Source of the DNA: Hydrogenophaga sp.
GTDB taxonomy: Bacteria; Pseudomonadota; Gammaproteobacteria; Burkholderiales; Burkholderiaceae_C
Assembly (NCBI GenBank): GCA_018335615.1
Contig: JAGXRS010000229.1
Span: 1-5,264 of the forward strand
Length of the DNA stretch: 5,264 bases
Reading direction: 5' to 3'
Position 1 is the stretch's first letter. The number at the start of each line of letters is the position of its first letter. The notes beneath the pieces were generated by a model that made no database searches, was not told the DNA's origin, and saw nothing but the letters and a program-made list of their open reading frames with translations. A program made the translations under genes and the position numbers. Positions 1-5,264 of the stretch are shown piece by piece.

Positions 1-177
1 CCTGCCGCTATGGCGCGATGTAGAGATATGGTCGGCGTTCCGGCTGAGGTTGAGACCGTCAGCCCGCTGCGCCCCGGTTTCACCGAGATTATCCTGCGCG
101 AGAAAGCCAGTGGCCGCCGCATCGCCTGCACTGCGACAGATTCCGGTTCAATCGAGGATTGGGTGGAGTTGAACTGA
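1..177 (+). CDS. C-terminal 58 residues of an unidentified protein (5' end outside window)
   Basis: An open frame runs from the first base of the window to a TGA at 175-177, giving 58 residues that end in WVELN. I do not recognise the protein. The fragment has two cysteines (residues 7 and 43 of the fragment), is rich in charged residues and has no membrane segment. One inference is a small secreted protein with a C-terminal Cys-Cys disulfide, because short exported proteins of Rhodobacterales often end this way. No signal peptide can be checked here. A strong intrinsic terminator begins about 32 bases after the stop, which supports a real gene end on this strand. Codon use is mostly typical, although one AGA (rare in GC-rich genomes) occurs near the left edge. 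The gene converges on the minus-strand operon. Confidence 0.55.
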   Translation, partial: PAAMARCRDMVGVPAEVETVSPLRPGFTEIILREKASGRRIACTATDSGSIEDWVELN

Positions 178-208
178 AGGCCACTTCACTGTGTGCGTGA
201 CGAGTTTC

Positions 209-241
209 GGGGGCGGTGCGCAGAGGTGCCCGCCCCTTTTT
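209..241 (+). terminator. Rho-independent terminator of the left-edge gene
   Basis: A 7-bp perfect G/C stem is formed by GGGGCGG at 210-216 and CCGCCCC at 230-236, around a 13-base loop. Five T residues follow at 237-241. The T-tract lies on the plus-strand side only, so this best terminates the gene ending at 177. Read from the minus strand, the hairpin is the same but is followed by GAAAC rather than U-rich sequence, so it would be a weaker stop for the convergent operon ending at 246. Confidence 0.75.
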
Positions 242-245
242 CCTG

Positions 246-1016
246 TTACGGCAGGCAGTCTTCCGGCGTCAGGCGGATCAACCAGTGCTTGAAAGCCGGG
301 TTTTCCTCATAGACGCTAGGCCCTTCATACCGGACCGGCGGCAGGCCCAACCGCGCCATGTCGGCAATCGAAAATCCCCAGCCGAGCTGTTCGCCGGTGA
401 GCCGGTCGTCGAAGCGCGGGCCCACGCCGCAGATGGCGAAGGTGTCGGCAATGCCAATCCGGTCATACAGCGCCTTCTCCTTGACAATCAGCGCCTCAAG
501 GGTCGGCATCGCCTCGTCAAGCCAAGCGTCGATGTCAGAGTTCGTGTTTGCCGCCCCTGCGGCGACCGAGGCGCGCATATGCTCGCGTAAGCTCAAGCCA
601 AGCTGGTCGGCCACGATCTGAAAGCCCCGGTCGTTGCCGTGCCAGCCGAGGAAGGCGTTCTCCCGGATGGTGATACTGGCAGCAGCCGGCGCGATGAAAT
701 CGGCGCAAGAGGAAAAGCAGCCAACCTCGATCGTCAAGTCTGGTTTCAGGTCGGCGATGATCGAACCGATGAATATCCCGGGATTAGTATCCCCGCCGCC
801 GGAATTGACCAGCATCTTTGTGACTTGCCCGCGCGGCAGGTCGCGCACCGCCTCGCTGAGCGCGGTGAGGCCTGCCGCGTTGATGCCGCCGATATAGGTC
901 AGCGTGTCGCCTTCGATCTTCACGATCGGGTTTGGGTCGGTCGAGGGTTTGGCCGGGGTCCCCTCGGCGCAGGCGGGGCCAGCGATGAGGAGGGCAGCAA
1001 GAACAAGCGCGCGCAT
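246..1016 (-). CDS. Secreted ClpP/SppA-like (crotonase-fold) putative serine protease, 256 aa
   Basis: Residues 1-17 form a Sec signal peptide: Arg2, a hydrophobic run of Ala/Leu/Val/Ile, then an A-C-A cleavage site before Glu18. It does not fit a good lipobox. The mature part resembles the ClpP/SppA superfamily. NSGGGD at 71-76 matches the oxyanion-forming glycine loop. GCFSSCADF at 99-107 fits the nucleophile turn, with Ser102 or Ser103. GWHGN at 124-128 supplies a histidine 23-24 residues after the serine, close to the Ser-His spacing of ClpP (about 25). Cysteines at 100, 104, 196 and 254 remain after processing and could form disulfides. The closest general group I can name is predicted periplasmic ClpP-like proteins (COG3904 type); the substrate is unknown. 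The start ATG (1016-1014) shares one base with the upstream TGA and has AAAGGA (1031-1026) nine bases before it. This is the last gene of the operon. An in-frame extension upstream to 1793 is possible but would run through the CPBP gene in another frame. Confidence 0.85.
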   Translation of the reverse strand: MRALVLAALLIAGPACAEGTPAKPSTDPNPIVKIEGDTLTYIGGINAAGLTALSEAVRDLPRGQVTKMLVNSGGGDTNPGIFIGSIIADLKPDLTIEVGCFSSCADFIAPAAASITIRENAFLGWHGNDRGFQIVADQLGLSLREHMRASVAAGAANTNSDIDAWLDEAMPTLEALIVKEKALYDRIGIADTFAICGVGPRFDDRLTGEQLGWGFSIADMARLGLPPVRYEGPSVYEENPAFKHWLIRLTPEDCLP

Positions 1017-1777
1017 CAGGCATAGTCCTTTCCGTAATCGCGCCCGGCATGGCGCAGGACGTAAAGGCCGAACAGGAACAGGGGCAGGCTCATCACGATG
1101 CTGCCGTAATCCCCCAGAGCGGTCGGCGCGGCGGCGGCCGTGGCTGTCGCCCCTGCGGCGACAAGGAAGGTGCCCGCATCCCACAGCCCGTGCAGCACGA
1201 TCCCTGTCCAGAGCGACCCGGTGCGCAGCCGGACAGCGGCTAGGAACACCCCTGACAGGAAGGCAGCGCCAGCCTGCAAGAGCGCGCCGCGCAGGTCGCC
1301 GGTCAGAAACACATTCAGCACATGCATCGCCCCGAACAGCACAGACGACCCGAGGATCGCCACCCAGATGCCAGAGCTGCGGAACAGGCCACGCAGCCAG
1401 ACACCTCGAAACATCACCTCCTCGGACCAGCCGACAAGGAGCGTGTTCACAAGGATGAACAGGGTGACGCTTGCGGGCGGCAAGCCTGCGTTCATGGCGC
1501 TGAGGGCAAAGAGTGCAAGGAACAGCAGCCAGGGCCAGATCACCCGCAGCGTGCCGCGCTGCGGGCCTTGGGCCAGACCCACCTCGCGTCCCCAGCGGAA
1601 CAGAACCACCACCACAAGCAGGAACAGGCTGGCCGCCGCCAAGGATGGCGCGATGCCGTGCTTTACAAGGTCCAGAAGGTCGATCCCCTCCGGTCCGGTG
1701 CCCGCAATCTGGATACCCGAGTTGATCGCCTGCCAGATCAGATAGACGCCAAGGGCGATAAGGGCTGTCAGTCTCAT
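1016..1777 (-). CDS. CPBP-family intramembrane metalloprotease (CAAX-protease/bacteriocin-processing type), 253 aa
   Basis: This is a polytopic membrane protein with about seven or eight hydrophobic segments, including approximately residues 2-16, 42-60, 79-94, 102-117, 136-150, 165-183 and 226-242. It carries all the family motifs in order: SEEVMFRG with Glu119, Glu120 and Arg124; FGAMH with His152; and LHGLWD with His196 and Asp200, where Asp takes the place of the usual Asn. These residues bind zinc or polarise water in this glutamate-type protease family, which includes Rce1-like CAAX proteases and bacteriocin-immunity proteins. Cleavage would occur within or beside the inner membrane. 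I chose the ATG at 1777-1775 because it forms an ATGA overlap with the hydrolase stop and has GGGA ten bases upstream. An ATG nine bases earlier (1786, adding MVE) is possible, but its only purine-rich stretch lies too close. The gene sits between a hydrolase gene and a ClpP-like gene, which suggests that its substrate or product is shared with them (inference). Confidence 0.9.
   Translation of the reverse strand: MRLTALIALGVYLIWQAINSGIQIAGTGPEGIDLLDLVKHGIAPSLAAASLFLLVVVVLFRWGREVGLAQGPQRGTLRVIWPWLLFLALFALSAMNAGLPPASVTLFILVNTLLVGWSEEVMFRGVWLRGLFRSSGIWVAILGSSVLFGAMHVLNVFLTGDLRGALLQAGAAFLSGVFLAAVRLRTGSLWTGIVLHGLWDAGTFLVAAGATATAAAAPTALGDYGSIVMSLPLFLFGLYVLRHAGRDYGKDYA
1026..1031 (-). promoter_or_regulatory. 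Ribosome binding site AAAGGA for the ClpP-like gene
   Basis: AAAGGA on the minus strand lies nine bases before the ATG at 1016, inside the last codons of the CPBP gene. It decides the start of the ClpP-like protein and, together with the TGATG stop/start overlap, indicates coupled translation. Confidence 0.6.
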
Positions 1778-3750
1778 TTCGACCATGTCCCATCAGGCAG
1801 CAGGAAGGCAGGCGTCAGTGCAGCCGCGCAGCTGTCGTCGAATGGCGCCTCGGGGTTTTCCAGAAAAGCGGCACCGATGTCCTTGGCGCATTGCGAAAAG
1901 GCCAGCGTGCCATGCCCGCTTTCGGGCAGAAACACCAACCGCCCTTTTGGCAGCGAGGACACCATCATCGCGCCCCAGCTTGGTGCGGTCTGGGTGTCGA
2001 AGGCGCCCTGCATCACCAGCGTCGGGATCTCGGCGGTGACCGGGTCGTGGAACCCCGCACGTGGCTGGGGGGTGAACTCCTTACACATGTCGAAGAAGGT
2101 GGCGTTGAGGGTGCCTTCATACATGTCGGTCAGGCTTTTCGGCCAGCTGAAGGCGGATTGCAGCCGGATGCTGACGGCGGCGACCCCTTCGGGAGAGTTG
2201 ATGTCCATGTCCTCCTGACAGGCGAACATGTCAGTCTGGAACCCCTCCAGCAGAACCTGGTCAAGGGCGGCGTTGTCGGCCCCGATGCGGGCGAAGACCT
2301 GCGAGATTTGTCGGCCATCCAGCATTCCGGCCAGAGTGTTCAGCCGCTCCAGTGTTTCGCCGGTGAACTGGCGGGACAGCATCGCGGTCAGCGCTGCACG
2401 GGTTGGCTCTCCTGCGCGCAGACGCAGGTAGTCGGCAGCAAACCCCACCTGGCCGGTTTGCTCGGGAAGTGCTAGGGCCGCGGCCTTGAGCGCGGCCTCG
2501 AACTCGTCCACCAGTCCCGCTCCGCTGGCTGCGGCAGCGCGGTCCGCCTCCAGCCGAGTCAGCATCGCCTCCACCGCCTTGCCGTTTTCTCGGCCCACCA
2601 TCGCCAGCCGCAGAGCCGTCTCAGCAAAGGCCAGCGCATCGGTATCAAGGCCCGTCAGCCCCGCCAATGCGCTTTCGGGGGTCGGGTGCAGGGCGATCTT
2701 TTCGTTGGTGATGGCGGTGATTGTGGTGGCATCGCCCGCCTCCAGCTCGGCCACGACCTTCGGGACATAGCCTGTCAGCCCCTGCAATTGCAGCCTATAG
2801 CTGTTGCGGACATCGACGAACTGAAACAGCGCGTCGCCATCGATCGCGCCGTCGGGGATGTTGATCGGCTGGGTCTCAAGCCGCTCGAACAGTGCCCAGA
2901 AGCGGGCCTTCAGGTCGGGATAGGCTGCAGCGCATTTCGCATCTGCGGTGCAGCTTTCGAAAACGCCCTCGATCGCCTCGGCATGGGGCAGCGCCAGCGT
3001 GTCATAGATCGGCACCTGAACAGGGGCCACCGAATCCAGCACCACTGACCGCAGACCGTCGGGGGCAGAGCGCATCACCTCTTGCCCCAGTTTGGTGCCA
3101 TAGGAGATGCCGTAGATGTTGTAGGTCGGATAGCCCAGCGTGTGCATGACCGCCTGGACATCCTGCGCATTCTGCCACGTGTTGATCTTGCTGATATCTG
3201 CGCCCGAGGCGGCAATCTCGTCCAGACAGGCGCGGGTCATCTTGCGCGTCAGGGCCACCTTGTCGCCAACGCCTTGGGTTGCTTGCACCAGCGCCTCGGG
3301 GTCTGCGGCCAGCGTGTCAAAGCAGCGCGACTCGGCCGAGGCCGACTGGTCCACCCCGCGCTGGTCAAAGGCGACAACATCGCGGCGGCCGCGCAAATGT
3401 TCGAAGAATGTCGTCGTGAGCGATGCGCGGGCGACGATCCCCACGCCGGGACCGCCGTGCAGGTGCACCACGGCATCGGGGGCGGGTGACAGCGAGCGCG
3501 ACTTGAAGATCATGAAGGCAAGGTCGATCCGGCGCCCGTGAGGGTTCTGATGATCCTCGGGCACAGAGATCTTGCCGCAGGCGACGGAGCGACCCTCGAT
3601 CTCGAATGGAGCCAACGGGCGGGGGCAAGGGGCAGCCACCACCGGATAGCGCGGATCGGCCCCGCCTGCGGCGATGACGGGAAACAGTGGATCAACGGGC
3701 GCGGGTGCGGTCAGCGCAAGCACGAAGGCAACGATCTGGTCGGGTGTCAT
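1774..3750 (-). CDS. TAP-like alpha/beta hydrolase, S33-type peptidase, 658 aa
   Basis: This is an alpha/beta hydrolase of the tripeptidyl aminopeptidase/proline iminopeptidase type. HGGPG at 98-102 forms the oxyanion region and is followed by DQRG at 129-132. GISYG at 214-218 gives nucleophile Ser216. The C-terminal TAP-like part supplies Asp585 (QGAFD) and His613 (SGHG), so the catalytic triad is complete. Such enzymes usually remove short N-terminal peptides or Pro residues, but esterase activity cannot be excluded. The protein is longer than the roughly 500-540 aa common in the family, because of an Ala-rich, probably helical insert at about 335-500. Ten cysteines (42, 58, 143, 175, 267, 273, 511, 556, 621, 641) fall into five plausible disulfide pairs and suggest an envelope location, yet the N-terminus (MTPDQIVAFVLALTA) has no basic n-region. 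The start is firm: a TGA lies four codons upstream in frame, and MTPDQIVA is shared with the divergent paralog. Its Shine-Dalgarno is weak, with AGGA only one base from ATG. It is the first gene of the operon. Confidence 0.9.
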   Translation of the reverse strand: MTPDQIVAFVLALTAPAPVDPLFPVIAAGGADPRYPVVAAPCPRPLAPFEIEGRSVACGKISVPEDHQNPHGRRIDLAFMIFKSRSLSPAPDAVVHLHGGPGVGIVARASLTTTFFEHLRGRRDVVAFDQRGVDQSASAESRCFDTLAADPEALVQATQGVGDKVALTRKMTRACLDEIAASGADISKINTWQNAQDVQAVMHTLGYPTYNIYGISYGTKLGQEVMRSAPDGLRSVVLDSVAPVQVPIYDTLALPHAEAIEGVFESCTADAKCAAAYPDLKARFWALFERLETQPINIPDGAIDGDALFQFVDVRNSYRLQLQGLTGYVPKVVAELEAGDATTITAITNEKIALHPTPESALAGLTGLDTDALAFAETALRLAMVGRENGKAVEAMLTRLEADRAAAASGAGLVDEFEAALKAAALALPEQTGQVGFAADYLRLRAGEPTRAALTAMLSRQFTGETLERLNTLAGMLDGRQISQVFARIGADNAALDQVLLEGFQTDMFACQEDMDINSPEGVAAVSIRLQSAFSWPKSLTDMYEGTLNATFFDMCKEFTPQPRAGFHDPVTAEIPTLVMQGAFDTQTAPSWGAMMVSSLPKGRLVFLPESGHGTLAFSQCAKDIGAAFLENPEAPFDDSCAAALTPAFLLPDGTWSK

Positions 3751-3802
3751 GTCCTGCTTTCATCAGAGGCTGTCGCAGTCTCTCGCTTTTGCCGCGCTGC
3801 GC

Positions 3803-3857
3803 CTATCCGAAACGCGAATTCGCACGGCTTTAGCGCGGTCCTTCGCGTTGCGGATAG
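3803..3857. repeat. 16-bp inverted repeat (15/16 match), candidate twin operator
   Basis: The left arm is CTATCCGAAACGCGAA at 3803-3818. The right arm is TTCGCGTTGCGGATAG at 3842-3857, whose reverse complement differs from the left arm at a single base. The spacer is 23 bases. GCGC at 3799-3802 and at 3860-3863 extends the symmetry, with a two-base bulge. There are 52 bases between the left arm and the minus-strand ATG, and 53 between the right arm and the plus-strand ATG. The sequence between each arm and its gene is not visibly conserved, so selection on a binding site is more likely than simple leftover duplication. It could bind a regulator as two half-sites or form a cruciform; I cannot name the regulator. 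Confidence 0.75.
3814..3823. repeat. 10-bp perfect palindrome GCGAATTCGC at the inner edge of the left arm
   Basis: GCGAATTCGC reads identically on both strands and overlaps the last five bases of the left inverted-repeat arm. The right arm has no equivalent, since CCTTCGCG stands there instead. It may be part of an operator or simply chance next to the larger repeat. Confidence 0.4.
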
Positions 3858-3899
3858 CGGCGCGTCCAGCAGCGGCTACACAGATCGGGATGCCAATAT

Positions 3900-3905
3900 G
3901 GAGGG
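3900..3905 (+). promoter_or_regulatory. Strong ribosome binding site GGAGGG for the plus-strand hydrolase
   Basis: GGAGGG ends five bases before the ATG at 3911, a near-ideal Shine-Dalgarno. It selects this start over an in-frame ATG at 3890, which would add only MPIWRAT. The divergent paralog lacks a comparable site, so the two copies probably differ in translation strength. Confidence 0.8.
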
Positions 3906-3910
3906 CAACC

Positions 3911-5264
3911 ATGACACCTGATCAGATTGTCGCCGCAGTCATGGCGTTGGTATCCGGAACCGCCGATCCGTCGGCCTTTGCCACGATCCGCGCGGGCGGT
4001 GCTGATGCCCGTTACCCTGTGACGGTTGAGGCCTGCCCCCGGCCACTGCCAGCCGGAGAGGTCGAAGGCAAGACTGTGATCTGCGGCCGCGTCGCGGTGC
4101 CGGAGGTCCACGGCAAGGCTGACAGCCGCCGCATCGAATTGGCCTTCGCCGTCCTGAAAGCGCGCACGCAAAGCCCCGCGCCCGACCCGGTGGTCTATTT
4201 GCACGGTGGACCGGGCGGTGGGGCGGTCCGGGATCTGTGGTCCACCGTGGTGCCGATCTTCGATCAGTTCCGCGGCCGCCGCGACCTGGTGACCTTTGAC
4301 CAGCGCGCGGCGGGCCTGTCCTCGGATATGGTGACCTGCCTTGACACGCTGGGGGCCAATATCGTCTCGCTGATGGCACCGGGTGTCCTGCCCGAAACCA
4401 CGCCAGAAGGCGAGCGGTTCGCCCAGTGCATGGACGAGATCAAGGCGAAAAGCGGCGACATCACCGCCTACAACACCACACAGAACGCCTATGACACGCA
4501 GGCGCTGTTGCACGCGCTAGGCTATCCCGAGTGGAACCTTTACGGCATTTCCTACGGCACCCAATTGGCGCTGGAGGTGATGCGCTCCGCGCCCGAAGGA
4601 ACACGGTCGATTGTCATCGACAGCGTCTTTCCTACAGATGTCAAAGGCTATGACGAAAACATCAAGCCCTTGCAGGAGGCGGTTCAGGCGACGCTGGACC
4701 AATGCGCCGCCGAACCGGCCTGCGCCGCTGCATACCCGGACCTTGAAGGCACGCTGGTGCGCGTGGCCGAAAAGCTGGCCGCAAGCCCGATCCCGGCGGC
4801 GCGCGGGCGGGTCGAGATCACCCTGAAGGCGCTGGTCGATCTGGTCGATGGCCGGAACAGCCCCGCCGTCTTTCCGCAGATCACTGCCCATCTGCCGCTG
4901 ATCCTGACCGAGCTTGACCGAGGCGAGACCACGACCTGGGACATGCTGACCACGGGCGGCACGCGCAAGGTGCCGACGACGGCCGAACGACTGGCCGCAG
5001 CGACCCTGACGCCTGATCAGAAGGCGCTGGCGACGTTTCTGCTGGACAGCGCCGCTGCCCGGCGCACGGATGACGCCGCGATGGCGGTCGCCCTGTCGGC
5101 CCTGTCGGATTCGCTGCGGCGCAGCCAGACCGGTGCCTCGGACCTTGCGACCCGCTTTGATGCCGAGGTGACGCGGTCGATCACCGCGACCGGCTCGCGC
5201 GAGCAGATGCTGGAGTTCGTCGTGGCCTATGCCGGCCTTGCGACGCAGAGCGCGTCGCGGCAAG
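3911..5264 (+). CDS. Second TAP-like alpha/beta hydrolase, N-terminal 451 residues (3' end outside window)
   Basis: The frame is open from ATG at 3911 to the window edge with no stop. The protein is a paralog of the divergent 658-aa hydrolase. By my count 33 of the first 60 residues are identical with no gap, and both start MTPDQIVA. HGGPG lies at 98-102 in both. GISYG at 212-216 gives nucleophile Ser214. The catalytic Asp and His and the C-terminal TAP-like domain would lie beyond the window. Six cysteines (42, 58, 143, 173, 265, 271) match those of the paralog. The motif after the oxyanion loop is DQRAAGLS (130-137) instead of the more usual DQRGxGxS, so the second gene may differ in substrate preference. 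The central part, from about 330, is helical and Ala-rich as in its partner. There is no standard signal peptide, although the conserved cysteines suggest the envelope. Expected full length, if it matches the paralog, is about 650 aa. Confidence 0.9.
   Translation, partial: MTPDQIVAAVMALVSGTADPSAFATIRAGGADARYPVTVEACPRPLPAGEVEGKTVICGRVAVPEVHGKADSRRIELAFAVLKARTQSPAPDPVVYLHGGPGGGAVRDLWSTVVPIFDQFRGRRDLVTFDQRAAGLSSDMVTCLDTLGANIVSLMAPGVLPETTPEGERFAQCMDEIKAKSGDITAYNTTQNAYDTQALLHALGYPEWNLYGISYGTQLALEVMRSAPEGTRSIVIDSVFPTDVKGYDENIKPLQEAVQATLDQCAAEPACAAAYPDLEGTLVRVAEKLAASPIPAARGRVEITLKALVDLVDGRNSPAVFPQITAHLPLILTELDRGETTTWDMLTTGGTRKVPTTAERLAAATLTPDQKALATFLLDSAAARRTDDAAMAVALSALSDSLRRSQTGASDLATRFDAEVTRSITATGSREQMLEFVVAYAGLATQSASRQ

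Larger units (their letters stand above)
3751..3910. promoter_or_regulatory. Divergent intergenic control region between the two paralogous hydrolase genes
   Basis: These 160 bases separate two start codons that face away from each other, so promoters for both transcription units must lie here or inside the opposing genes. I find no convincing -35/-10 pair close to the sigma-70 consensus on either strand. The dominant structure is the inverted repeat at 3803-3857. A further perfect 7-bp inverted pair is present: CCGCGCT at 3792-3798 and AGCGCGG at 3832-3838. Shared regulation of both genes is an inference from the symmetry. Confidence 0.6.

Noticed and set aside
1016..1777. The CPBP protein as a bacteriocin immunity protein.
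   Set aside because: The family includes such members, but no bacteriocin precursor, exporter or double-glycine leader peptide is visible in the window.
1017..1793. A stop-free in-frame extension upstream of the ClpP-like gene, giving a 515-residue reading frame.
   Set aside because: The extension is Arg/Cys/Pro-rich low-quality sequence lying over the CPBP gene in another frame, whereas the internal ATG at 1016 has a ribosome binding site, a stop/start overlap and a signal peptide immediately after it.
1322..2218. A 298-codon plus-strand open frame antisense to the CPBP gene and the end of the hydrolase gene.
   Set aside because: It crosses two well-supported minus-strand genes, its protein is His/Gln/Arg-rich without a recognisable domain, and long antisense frames are expected in GC-rich DNA.
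3803..3857. The inverted repeat as a transcription terminator or as insertion-sequence ends.
   Set aside because: It lies between divergent starts where no transcript needs to end, has no T-tract, and has no transposase or flanking target duplication.
3890..3910. An upstream ATG at 3890 as the start of the plus-strand hydrolase, adding MPIWRAT.
   Set aside because: GGAGGG is ideally spaced for the ATG at 3911, and the paralog starts with the same MTPDQIVA and cannot be extended because of an in-frame stop.
3830..4513. Minus-strand open frame of 227 codons across the divergent region and the plus-strand hydrolase.
   Set aside because: It is antisense to a gene with clear HGGPG and GISYG motifs; its composition is that of a shadow frame.
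4517..5263. Minus-strand open frame of 248 codons near the right edge.
   Set aside because: It is antisense to the same hydrolase, rich in Arg/Gly/Gln with no family motif, and unsupported by a ribosome binding site.

Overview
The window is GC-rich, tightly packed bacterial DNA. Codon use is strongly G/C-ending, genes overlap by 1-4 bases, and the proteins resemble those of purple non-sulfur and marine alphaproteobacteria. I infer Rhodobacterales (Paracoccaceae-like). This rests on style and family resemblance, since no marker gene is present.

Layout: (1) Bases 1-177 hold the C-terminal end of an unrecognised plus-strand gene, closed by a hairpin/T-tract terminator at 209-241. (2) Bases 246-3750 are a minus-strand, three-gene overlapping operon, read from right to left. 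The first gene encodes a 658-aa TAP-like alpha/beta hydrolase (peptidase family S33 type). The second encodes a CPBP-family intramembrane metalloprotease and overlaps the first by 4 bases. The third encodes a secreted protein with a ClpP/SppA-like fold and overlaps the second by 1 base. (3) Bases 3751-3910 are a 160-bp divergent intergenic region. It contains a striking inverted repeat of two 16-bp arms with one mismatch, and each arm lies almost the same distance from the start codon it faces. (4) From 3911 to the window edge, a plus-strand gene encodes a second TAP-like hydrolase, clearly paralogous to the first. It is cut off before its catalytic Asp and His.

The locus therefore holds four putative hydrolases of three unrelated classes: two S33-type alpha/beta hydrolases back to back, one membrane metalloprotease and one ClpP-like envelope protein. 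The overlaps imply that the three minus-strand genes are co-transcribed and probably translationally coupled. The mirrored element between the paralogs suggests common control of both transcription units. An envelope peptide-processing or peptide-scavenging module is a reasonable hypothesis, but the substrate cannot be read from the sequence. I see no RNA genes, CRISPR arrays, insertion sequences, attachment sites or origins.
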